Below are positions 1-5,168 of a stretch of 5,185 nt of DNA, piece after piece; within the stretch, counting starts at the first letter, position 1, and every line of letters begins with the position of its first letter. The translations under genes and the position numbers were made by a program. The notes under the pieces were generated by a model. It was not told the DNA's origin, did not search any database, and worked only from the letters and a program-made list of their open reading frames with translations. The DNA comes from Acidobacteriota bacterium (GTDB lineage Bacteria > Acidobacteriota > Terriglobia > Bryobacterales > Bryobacteraceae): assembly GCA_023380575.1 (NCBI GenBank), contig JAMCRM010000154.1, forward strand, positions 1 to 5,185, read 5' to 3'.

Positions 1-919
1 GGTTTTGGCGCCGCGCTCGGCCAGGAAGATCACGCACCCGCCGCCGCCCGCGCCGCAGACCTTGGCGCCGAGCGCCCCGGCGCGGCGCGTTACCGCAACC
101 AGCCGGTCGATGAGGGGAGTGGAAATGCCGGGGGCGTTCTTGCGGCGGTGGGCCCATTCTTCCCGCAGCAGGCGGCCCGCCTCGTTCCAATCGGCTTTTT
201 CGAGCGCCTGCCGCATGTCGGAGGCGATTTCGGCGATGCGCTCGAAATTCTTGAAGACCTTCCGGTCGCCATCGATGTGAGCCTTGGTGACCTCCCAGTT
301 GTTAATGCCGGAGTTGCGCGGCACGCCGGTGTAGGCGAGCACGATACGCTCGTTCAGGTCTGCCAGATCGACGGCGATGGCCTTGCGCGCGATGCCCGCG
401 GGCGAGAGTTCGATGGCGCTGACCCCCCACGTACATGGCCGGGTAGTAGTCCTGGCAGCCGGTGGGCACCTGGATGATCTGCGCCTCGATATTCTGGGAG
501 ATTTCGCGGATCTTCTCGATACTGTGGCCCGCCCCGGTAAGGCGGTTCAAGGCGGAGGAGAGCGCGATGATCAGGGTAGAGGAACCGGAGATGCCGGCGC
601 CGGCGGGCGCTTCGGAATCGGTGAGGAGGTCCAGGCCCTTTTCCGGGGCGAAGTAGCGGATGAGGTAAGCCGCCAGCGGCAGGCGGTATTTCTTTGCCGC
701 AGTGAGCGCGGCCAGCGAATCGAAAGTCTCCTCCGCCTGGAGGTCGCGCGAACGGATGGCGATGCGCGCATCCTTGCGGGTTTCGAGCACGCAGCTCGCA
801 TACCGGTCCACGGCGAAGTTGACCGTAACGGCCTTGGGGTGAAACAGGTACAGCGGCCAGATGTCGATGGTGCCGCCGGCCAGGTCAACGCGGCAGGGGG
901 CCTTTGCTGATATCTTCAT
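1..919 (-). CDS. GHMP-family sugar kinase, frameshifted and cut by the left edge
   Basis: This is a cytoplasmic small-molecule kinase of the GHMP superfamily (galactokinase, homoserine, mevalonate and heptose-7-phosphate kinases) that transfers ATP gamma-phosphate to a sugar or sugar phosphate. Starting at the ATG at 919-917, the N-terminal motif KAPCRVDLAGGTIDIWPLY lies at residues 6-24. The Gly/Ser-rich ATP-binding motif EAPAGAGISGSSTL is at 103-116. The C-terminal motif KVCGAGGGGCVIFL is near 286-299. The three motifs are in family order, but the last is in a different frame. After Tyr-Val-Gly (residue 165) the original frame degenerates and stops at 302. Dropping one base from the C6 run at 423-428 restores an open frame to base 1, beginning VSAIELSPAGIARKAIAVDL. 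About 306 residues are visible, so probably only a few tens are missing. The upstream in-frame ATG at 1015 was rejected because its 32 extra residues precede the conserved start. Family assignment is strong; heptose-phosphate (HddA-like) specificity is only a guess. Confidence 0.88.
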
Positions 920-924
920 AGTTT

Positions 925-936
925 GGTTGTGCAACC
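925..936. repeat. Short inverted repeat GGTTG-TG-CAACC
   Basis: Perfect 5-bp arms are separated by 2 bases, just upstream of the kinase start in the divergent spacer. The spacing is too tight for an RNA hairpin, so if functional it is more likely a protein-binding site. It shares the GTTG/CAAC core with the repeat at 963-979. It could be chance. Confidence 0.35.
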
Positions 937-947
937 CGCAGCATCCA

Positions 948-977
948 TTTGTATCGAACGGACGTTGCCGCACGCAA
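948..977 (-). promoter_or_regulatory. Tentative promoter for the GHMP kinase
   Basis: On the minus strand TTGCGT (977-972) is followed 18 bases later by TACAAA (953-948), matching the sigma-70 consensus at 3/6 and 4/6. This would start transcription near 941 and leave a leader of about 22 bases before the ATG at 919. The -35 box overlaps the right arm of the inverted repeat at 963-979. The match is weak, and no Shine-Dalgarno site is visible before the ATG. Confidence 0.25.
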
Positions 978-979
978 CG
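963..979. repeat. Inverted repeat CGTTGC-N5-GCAACG in the divergent spacer
   Basis: Perfect 6-bp arms flank CGCAC, in the 90-bp gap between the divergently transcribed kinase and metallohydrolase genes. The position overlaps a candidate -35 box for the kinase and lies about 30 bases before the hydrolase start. This is a reasonable place for an operator acting on one or both genes. The symmetry is directly visible; the operator role is inference. Confidence 0.4.
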
Positions 980-1009
980 GGTACTGCGGTCTGCGCATCG
1001 TAGAAATAG

Positions 1010-1942
1010 ATGCACCGGAGAACCGTCTTAGGGAGCGCCAGCCTGGCCGGAGTGGCCGGACTGGGCGTGATGGCCTACCACGCCGCCCCAGCTTTTTGGA
1101 AACGCTTCAGTGAAGACCTGGGCCGGCCCATTTCGGAGCCGCCCCAACGCCCCAGGCCGAAATCCTGGCCGGATCGCGGCCTGTTCGCCGCCTGGCTAGG
1201 GCATGCCACCGTGCTGCTCAAGGTGGATGGCACCACCATCCTGACCGACCCGGTTTTCAGCGACCGCGTAGGCTTGAATTTCGGACCGTTCACCCTGGGA
1301 CTGAAGCGCCTGGTGGCGCCGGCGCTGCGCGTGCGGGACCTGCCCAAAATCGACCTGGTGCTCGTTTCCCACGCCCATATGGACCATTGGGATATTCCCA
1401 GTTTGCGGGCTCTGGAGAGCCGCGGCACCAGCGTCATTGTGGCCTCCAGGACCAGCGACCTGCTGCGCGTCGAGCGCTACCGCGAGGTGCGCGAACTGGG
1501 TTGGGGGGAGCGGGCGCAGGCAGGGGCGGTGAGGGTGCGGGCTTTCCAGGTGAACCACTGGGGCGCGCGCATGCGCTCGGATACCTACCGCGGGTATAAC
1601 GGCTACACCATTGAGGTTGGGCGCTACCGCGTGCTGTTTGCCGGCGATACCGCGGCCACGCGACTCTTCCGCGAAGTGCGCGGAGCCCGCCCCTATGACC
1701 TCGCTATCATGCCCGTGGGCGCGTACAACCCGTGGATCCATTATCACTGCACCCCCGAACAGGCCTGGCAGATGGCCTCCGATGCGGGCGCGGATTTCGT
1801 GCTTCCCGTTCATCACCAGACCTTCCAGTTGAGCCGCGAACCGCTCCTGGAGCCGATTGAACGCCTGTATCAGGCCGCCGGGAGGCAGCCGGAACGGGTG
1901 GCGCTGGAGAGGATCGGGCAGGAATTCGTGAGAAATGCGTAG
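1010..1942 (+). CDS. Exported metallo-beta-lactamase-fold hydrolase (UlaG/NAPE-PLD type)
   Basis: A 310-residue metal-dependent hydrolase of the beta-lactamase superfamily domain 2 type. The leader MHRRTVLGSASLAGVAGLGV has adjacent arginines and a hydrophobic stretch, resembling a Tat signal, so a periplasmic or membrane-anchored site is likely. The catalytic domain begins near residue 59 with AAWLGHATVLLKVDGTTILTD. Metal ligands visible are HAHMDH at 121-126, His183 in VNHWGAR, Asp213 in FAGDTA and the HH pair at 268-269 in LPVHHQTF. The block RGYNGYTIE followed by MPVGAYNPW and HCTPEQA is characteristic of the NAPE-PLD-like branch, whose known members cleave phosphodiesters, while the related UlaG is a lactonase. 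The substrate here is not predictable. The ATG at 1010 is preferred because it gives the leader, although no Shine-Dalgarno site precedes it. Met21 is the alternative start, giving a cytoplasmic form. The gene diverges from the kinase and ends 24 bases before the ABC ATPase. Confidence 0.92.
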   Translation: MHRRTVLGSASLAGVAGLGVMAYHAAPAFWKRFSEDLGRPISEPPQRPRPKSWPDRGLFAAWLGHATVLLKVDGTTILTDPVFSDRVGLNFGPFTLGLKRLVAPALRVRDLPKIDLVLVSHAHMDHWDIPSLRALESRGTSVIVASRTSDLLRVERYREVRELGWGERAQAGAVRVRAFQVNHWGARMRSDTYRGYNGYTIEVGRYRVLFAGDTAATRLFREVRGARPYDLAIMPVGAYNPWIHYHCTPEQAWQMASDAGADFVLPVHHQTFQLSREPLLEPIERLYQAAGRQPERVALERIGQEFVRNA

Positions 1943-1948
1943 CGGGCC

Positions 1949-1957
1949 TGCGATAAT
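1949..1957 (+). promoter_or_regulatory. Extended -10 element ahead of the ABC cassette
   Basis: TGCGATAAT lies between the hydrolase stop and the GTG start at 1967. It combines the TGn extension with GATAAT, a 5/6 match to TATAAT. A normal -10 to start distance puts transcription at about 1964, only three bases before the GTG, so the mRNA would be essentially leaderless. No -35 box is convincing and no Shine-Dalgarno site is present. The element suggests the exporter pair can be transcribed apart from the upstream gene. Confidence 0.5.
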
Positions 1958-1966
1958 AGTCTACGC

Positions 1967-2758
1967 GTGATCCAAGTAGAGAGCCTGGTCAAGAAATTCG
2001 GCGGCTTCACGGCCGTGGACGGGATCTCCTTCTCCGTGCGGCCGGGCGAGATCTTTGCCTTCCTGGGACCGAACGGGGCGGGGAAGACCACCACCATCAA
2101 GATGCTCACCACGCTGCTGAAACCGACCAGCGGCAGGATCCACCTGGACGGTCTCGACCCCACCGTAAAGCAGAACGAGGCGCGCGCGCGGTTCGGGATC
2201 GTTTTCCAGGACCCCAGCCTCGATAGCGAACTGACCGCCTACGAAAACATGGACATCCACGGCGTGCTCTACCGCGTGCCGCGCAAGGTGCGGGCGGCGC
2301 GCATCGAACTCCTGCTCAAAACGTTCGAGCTTTGGGAGCGCCGCAAGGACCTGGTCAAGACGTTCTCCGGGGGCATGCGGCGCCGCTTGGAGATCGCGCG
2401 CGGTTTTCTGCATACGCCGAAGATTTTGTTCCTGGATGAGCCCACCCTGGGGCTCGATCCGCAAAGCCGCAACCAGCTCTGGACGCAGGTCAAGCAGTTG
2501 AACCAGAGCGAAGGCGTCACGGTGTTTCTCACCACCCACTACATGGATGAGGCGGATCGCGTGGCGCAACGCATCGCCATCATCGATCAGGGCAAGATCG
2601 TAGCACAGGGCTCCTCGCAGGAATTGAAGGAGCAGACCGGCAGCGACTCCCTGGAAGGCGCGTTTCTGGCGCTCACCGGCACGTCCATTCGCGACGAGAA
2701 GGCCAGCGGCACGGATCAGCTGCGCCAGATGGCGCGCATGTGGAGCGGCCGGCGATGA
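1967..2758 (+). CDS. ABC transporter ATPase, DrrA/ABC-2 exporter type
   Basis: The 263-residue nucleotide-binding subunit of an ABC-2 exporter. It hydrolyses ATP at the inner face of the membrane to drive the permease encoded next. All motifs are intact and in order: Walker A GPNGAGKTT at 34-42, Q-loop Gln81 in VFQDPSLD, signature FSGGMRRRLEIAR from 133, Walker B ILFLDEPT at 153-160, D-loop LGLDP at 161-165 and switch His191 in TTHYMDEAD. The C-terminal segment LEGAFLALTG at 229-238 is typical of the DrrA/antibiotic-resistance and NatA-like group. The GTG at 1967 is chosen because it gives the standard family N-terminus MIQVESLVKKFGG and no ATG lies nearby. Its stop overlaps the permease start (ATGA), implying translational coupling and equal dosage. 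The cargo (drug, lipid, polysaccharide or sodium) cannot be read from the sequence. Confidence 0.95.
   Translation: MIQVESLVKKFGGFTAVDGISFSVRPGEIFAFLGPNGAGKTTTIKMLTTLLKPTSGRIHLDGLDPTVKQNEARARFGIVFQDPSLDSELTAYENMDIHGVLYRVPRKVRAARIELLLKTFELWERRKDLVKTFSGGMRRRLEIARGFLHTPKILFLDEPTLGLDPQSRNQLWTQVKQLNQSEGVTVFLTTHYMDEADRVAQRIAIIDQGKIVAQGSSQELKEQTGSDSLEGAFLALTGTSIRDEKASGTDQLRQMARMWSGRR
2742..2745 (+). promoter_or_regulatory. Ribosome binding site deciding the permease start
   Basis: GGAG lies nine bases before the ATG at 2755, inside the end of the ATPase gene. It is one of the few recognisable Shine-Dalgarno sequences in the window. It supports the ATG over the upstream GTG at 2740, which begins just before the site. 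Confidence 0.5.
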
Positions 2759-3501
2759 GCGCCATCTACATCCTCTGGTTGCGCGAACTGAAGCGCTACG
2801 TGCGTTCGCGGGCCCAGATCGTGGCCTCGGTGGGCCAGCCCCTGCTCTATTTGCTGGCGCTCGGTTTTGGCCTCGGCCCGGTTTTTCAGAAGGCGGGAAA
2901 CGGGAGCTATCTGCAGTTCGTGGCGCCCGGTGTGATCGGCATGACGGTGCTCTTCAGCTCCGTCATGTCCGGCCTCGGACTATTGTGGGACCGGCAGTTC
3001 GGCTTTCTCAAGGAAACCCTGGTGGCGCCCGTTCCGCGCACCCGCATCATGATCGGCAAGGCGCTGGGCGGGGCAACCGTGGCGGTGCTGCAAGGCCTGC
3101 TGGTCCTCGTCGTGTGCCTGGTGGCCGGTTTTCGCCCGGCGGGCGTGGCGGGGATCCCGGTGGCGCTGCTGTTCATGGCGCTGATCGCGATTCTGTTCGC
3201 CGCGCTGGGGATCGCCATTGGATCGCAGCTCGAGAACGTGCAGGGCTTTCAGTTGATCATGAACTTTCTGGTCATGCCCATTTTCTTCCTCTCCGGAGCC
3301 TTGTTTCCGCTTACGAACCTGCCGAAACTGCTGGACGCCTGCACTCGGGTAGACCCGCTATCCTACGGCATCGACGGCCTGCGGGGAGCCCTGATCGGTG
3401 TCACCCACTTCGGCGCGGCGATGGATATCGCGGTCCTGTGCGGGGTGGCGCTGCTGCTGATCGTGCTGGGAAGCCACTTCTTCTCGAAAATTCAGCTCTG
3501 A
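2755..3501 (+). CDS. ABC-2 type transporter permease (DrrB-like)
   Basis: A 248-residue inner-membrane permease, partner of the preceding ATPase. Six hydrophobic segments are visible at about 22-42, 55-75, 106-126, 135-155, 165-185 and 223-243, as expected for an ABC-2 membrane domain with both ends in the cytoplasm. The conserved cytoplasmic loop FGFLKETLVAPVPRTRIMIG (residues 82-101) is the ABC-2 signature that contacts the ATPase. MPIFFLSGALFPLTNLP followed by DPLSYGIDGLRG near 200-211 is also typical of the family. The ATG at 2755 overlaps the ATPase stop. It is preferred over an in-frame GTG at 2740 because GGAG at 2742-2745 lies nine bases before it and the protein then begins at the usual place. 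The length is typical. Two identical or partner subunits probably assemble with two ATPases. Confidence 0.95.
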   Translation: MSAIYILWLRELKRYVRSRAQIVASVGQPLLYLLALGFGLGPVFQKAGNGSYLQFVAPGVIGMTVLFSSVMSGLGLLWDRQFGFLKETLVAPVPRTRIMIGKALGGATVAVLQGLLVLVVCLVAGFRPAGVAGIPVALLFMALIAILFAALGIAIGSQLENVQGFQLIMNFLVMPIFFLSGALFPLTNLPKLLDACTRVDPLSYGIDGLRGALIGVTHFGAAMDIAVLCGVALLLIVLGSHFFSKIQL

Positions 3502-3515
3502 TTGCATATACAATC
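3500..3515 (+). promoter_or_regulatory. Promoter -10 within a 16-bp near-palindrome
   Basis: The 19-bp gap between the permease stop and the next ATG contains TACAAT (3509-3514), a 5/6 match to TATAAT. Standard spacing puts transcription start exactly at base 3521, the A of the ATG, so the transcript would be leaderless; no Shine-Dalgarno site is present. The same bases form GATTGCATATACAATC, which equals its own reverse complement at 14 of 16 positions, so it could also be a repressor-type operator. No good -35 box is visible. Confidence 0.45.
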
Positions 3516-3520
3516 GTGGC

Positions 3521-4003
3521 ATGCCGGTTTCACGCCGTCTGCTAGCCTTATTTGCCGCTACCACGACGCTTTCGATTGCGCTTGCCGCCACGGGCCCCTA
3601 TCCTCCCACGGCCAATGCCGCTTCCGACCTCGCGCAGGCGCGCGCACGGGCAAAGGGCTCCTCCAAGCTGCTCATGGTGATTTTCGGCGGCAACTGGTGC
3701 CCGGACTGCAGGGCGCTTGACGCCAAAATCCACGAGTCGCCCGTGCGCGAGTACGTGGAGCAGCGCTTTGAGGTGGTCAACGTCAATATCGGGCAAATGG
3801 ACGCCAACCTGGACATCGCCAAGACGCTTGGCGTGAGCCTCCGCAAAGGGGTGCCCACGGCCGCTTTCTTCAGCCCGGATGGCAAGCCGGTGGGAATAAC
3901 CAACCAGGGGGAACTGGAACCCGCCCGCCAATACAACGCGCAGCAGGTGCTGACATTCCTTCGCCGTGTGGCGGAGCAGCACCTGGTGGAGAAGCCGCGG
4001 TAG
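3521..4003 (+). CDS. Secreted thioredoxin-fold protein with WCPDC active site
   Basis: A 160-residue extracytoplasmic thiol-disulfide protein. The N-terminus MPVSRRLLALFAATTTLSIA is a signal peptide with a basic start and hydrophobic core. SRRLLAL also resembles a Tat motif, but Sec export is equally likely. Cleavage is plausible after ANA at 31-33. The mature protein shows the thioredoxin hallmarks: the beta strand KLLMVIFGGNW leads into the redox pair Cys60-Pro-Asp-Cys63, and the cis-proline loop is GVPTAAFF with Pro112. The strand PTAAFFSPDGKPV follows as expected. There is no extra domain. It could reduce, oxidise or isomerise disulfides in periplasmic or lipid-anchored proteins; WCPDC does not reveal the direction. 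It starts 19 bases after the permease gene on the same strand, but its own -10 element suggests separate transcription. The ATG at 3521 is chosen because it gives the complete signal peptide. Confidence 0.9.
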   Translation: MPVSRRLLALFAATTTLSIALAATGPYPPTANAASDLAQARARAKGSSKLLMVIFGGNWCPDCRALDAKIHESPVREYVEQRFEVVNVNIGQMDANLDIAKTLGVSLRKGVPTAAFFSPDGKPVGITNQGELEPARQYNAQQVLTFLRRVAEQHLVEKPR

Positions 4004-4015
4004 CGGCGGCCGTAC

Positions 4016-4044
4016 TTGAACGCACCATCCTCCCGTGATAGGAT
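4016..4044 (+). promoter_or_regulatory. Candidate sigma-70 promoter in the spacer after the thioredoxin gene
   Basis: TTGAAC (4016-4021) and TAGGAT (4039-4044) are exactly 17 bases apart, and TGA immediately before the second box supplies an extended -10 motif. Each hexamer matches consensus at 4/6. Transcription would begin near 4051, about 74 bases before the possible micro-ORF and well before the helicase. It is the only two-box promoter with ideal spacing in the window. Confidence 0.45.
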
Positions 4045-4110
4045 CAGTACAGTTCCGTAAATTCTGAACCGGCACGATTTCACGCTGTCTTGATTCCTCC
4101 CTCCGGTGCC

Positions 4111-4125
4111 CGAAAGCGACTTTCG
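4111..4125 (+). other. Small hairpin CGAAAG-CGA-CTTTCG at the micro-ORF start
   Basis: A perfect 6-bp stem with a 3-base loop. Its last base is the G of the GTG at 4125. No T-run follows, so it is not a classic terminator. In RNA it could hide the GAAAG sequence at 4112-4116 and the start codon. It may equally be chance in this GC-rich spacer. Confidence 0.3.
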
Positions 4126-4241
4126 TGATAAATGACCCCGACTTCCTCATGCTTGCCGTTCTGCTGCTGGTAGTGATCGCGGCCGTCCTGATGCCTCCCG
4201 GTCCGGGGACGCCGCTCCAGGAACCGGTCCGGAACCGGTAG
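4125..4241 (+). CDS. Possible small single-pass membrane protein (38 codons)
   Basis: The frame from GTG 4125 to TAG 4239-4241 encodes a peptide with an acidic head (VINDPDFL), one strongly hydrophobic span (MLAVLLLVVIAAVLM, residues 9-23) and a proline-rich tail ending in VRNR. This layout resembles small inner-membrane proteins. By my count 30 of 38 codons end in G or C, in keeping with the neighbouring genes. An ATG at 4149 would give a 30-residue version starting directly at the membrane span. Ribosome-binding support is weak: GAAAG lies eight bases before the GTG, and nothing precedes the ATG. A candidate promoter lies at 4016-4044 and a terminator-like hairpin follows directly, which would make it a self-contained transcription unit. 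I do not recognise the protein. The frame could be accidental, since it fits within spacer DNA of similar composition. Confidence 0.35.
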   Translation: MINDPDFLMLAVLLLVVIAAVLMPPGPGTPLQEPVRNR

Positions 4242-4249
4242 CCTCTTTT
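4220..4249 (+). terminator. Terminator-like hairpin with direct repeat GGAACCGGT
   Basis: GGAACCGGT occurs twice (4220-4228 and 4231-4239). The repeated ACCGGT units are self-complementary, so ACCGGT-CCGGA-ACCGGT forms a 6-bp stem with a 5-base loop. Outer GG/CC pairs could extend it past a small bulge. TCTTTT at 4244-4249 follows, making a modest Rho-independent terminator signal. It lies just before the helicase promoter. The T-run is short and separated from the stem, so confidence is limited. Confidence 0.35.
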
Positions 4250-4275
4250 GGCCCGTAACTGATTCATGGTAAGAT
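4248..4275 (+). promoter_or_regulatory. Candidate promoter for the helicase gene
   Basis: TGGTAAGAT (4267-4275) is an extended -10 element with a 4/6 hexamer. A weak TTGGCC (4248-4253) lies 16 bases upstream. Transcription would begin near 4282, giving a 14-base leader to the ATG at 4296 with no Shine-Dalgarno sequence. Since the upstream in-frame ATG at 4266 falls inside this element, the promoter also favours the later start. Confidence 0.4.
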
Positions 4276-4295
4276 GGATACGTTGTTTCCCTTAC

Positions 4296-5168
4296 ATGGA
4301 CTTTCTTGAGGGCCTGAATCCCCAGCAGCGCGAGGCTGTCCGCCATACCGAGGGACCGTTACTGATCCTGGCCGGCGCCGGCAGCGGAAAAACCCGGGTG
4401 ATCACCCACAGGGTTGCGCACATCATCACCTCGCGGCATGTACCGCCTTCGGCGATCCTGGCCGTCACGTTCACCAACAAGGCAGCCGCGGAAATGCGCG
4501 AGCGCGTGGCCAGGCTGCTCGAGGACTACTCTTCCGATTCGGCTCCCACCATCTCCACCTTCCACTCTTTTTGCGTACGGCTGCTGCGGCGGGACGGCGA
4601 CCCGCTCTCCCAGATTCGCCCGGGCTTCACGCGCCGCTTCAGCATCTACGACGAAGACGACCAGCTTGCCATTATGAAGGCCGCCTACCGCGCCTTGGGG
4701 GTGGACGATAAAGAGTTCATGCCTTACCGCGCGGCCCTTTCGCGCATCAGCCAGGCCAAAAATCAGAAGCAGGGTCCCGAGGACTTGCAGAAGCACGCCA
4801 CGGACCCCAAAACGGCCAAGTTGGCGGTGGTCTTCAGCGAGTACGAGAAGGCCCTGCGCAACGCCAACGCGCTGGATTTCGACGACCTGCTGCTCGAAAC
4901 CGTGCGCCTGCTATACCATGACGCGCCCACGCGGGAGGCTTGGAACCGCCGACTCAGCTACATCCTCATCGACGAGTACCAGGACACCAACCGCAGCCAG
5001 TACGAGCTGATGCGGCTGCTCTCGCAGGCGCATTCCAACGTTTGCGTCGTAGGGGACGAGGACCAGTCCATCTATAGCCGGCGCTCCTCTTCGAGCGCGG
5101 CCTCCGATGTCGTGATTGACCGGCTGTGGGGGAATAGACCTTCCTCCATGCCCGCCAGGAAAACGTAG
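4296..5168 (+). CDS. UvrD/PcrA-type superfamily 1 DNA helicase, N-terminal part; 3' end chimeric
   Basis: An ATP-dependent 3'-5' DNA helicase of the UvrD/PcrA/Rep group, acting in nucleotide-excision or mismatch repair and replication restart. From Met at 4296, the visible motifs are Q-motif [10 protein letters not shown] (6-15), Walker A AGAGSGKT (26-33), motif Ia [14 protein letters not shown] (58-71), Ib [11 protein letters not shown] (88-98), DFDDLL (194-199), motif [12 protein letters not shown] (223-232) and motif [14 protein letters not shown] (251-261). Family members continue SWRGAD and run to some 700 or more residues. Here the tryptophan is replaced by arginine, and residues 262-290 (bases 5079-5168) are unlike any helicase. 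That tail is an antisense reading of an inverted helicase fragment, so genuine coding ends at about 5078. The start at 4296 matches the family N-terminus; an in-frame ATG at 4266 adds ten unconserved residues and overlaps a promoter-like element. Choosing between uvrD and pcrA is not possible from this half. Confidence 0.93.
   Translation: MDFLEGLNPQQREAVRHTEGPLLILAGAGSGKTRVITHRVAHIITSRHVPPSAILAVTFTNKAAAEMRERVARLLEDYSSDSAPTISTFHSFCVRLLRRDGDPLSQIRPGFTRRFSIYDEDDQLAIMKAAYRALGVDDKEFMPYRAALSRISQAKNQKQGPEDLQKHATDPKTAKLAVVFSEYEKALRNANALDFDDLLLETVRLLYHDAPTREAWNRRLSYILIDEYQDTNRSQYELMRLLSQAHSNVCVVGDEDQSIYSRRSSSSAASDVVIDRLWGNRPSSMPARKT

Noticed and set aside
920..1015. N-terminal extension of the GHMP kinase from the ATG at 1015
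   Set aside because: The extra 32 residues are Cys/Arg-rich and unlike the family, whose proteins begin close to the first motif. The region is better read as the divergent promoter spacer.
1961..2569. Minus-strand open frame of about 200 codons opposite the ABC ATPase
   Set aside because: It lies antisense to a fully conserved ATPase, and its translation shows no motif.
1967..4003. ABC pair plus thioredoxin as a dedicated cytochrome c or heme export/maturation system
   Set aside because: The transporter is generic DrrAB-type without CcmABC features, the thioredoxin protein lacks neighbouring cytochrome genes, and a separate promoter seems present. Adjacency alone does not support it.
3994..4007. 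GCCGC-GGTA-GCGGC hairpin across the thioredoxin-gene stop as a terminator
   Set aside because: The stem is only five pairs and no T-run follows, so I do not call a terminator.
3548..4267. Long minus-strand open frame of about 239 codons opposite the thioredoxin gene
   Set aside because: It has no recognisable domain and mirrors a gene with clear signal peptide and active site. Long antisense frames are common in GC-rich DNA.
4266..4295. Helicase start at the ATG at 4266
   Set aside because: The ten added residues are not family-like and the codon overlaps a TGnTAAGAT promoter element. The ATG at 4296 gives the standard N-terminus.
5079..5168. C-terminal tail of the forward helicase frame as a novel serine-rich domain
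   Set aside because: It is the antisense reading of conserved helicase motif V/VI codons and ends at a chance stop, so it is not a designed tail.
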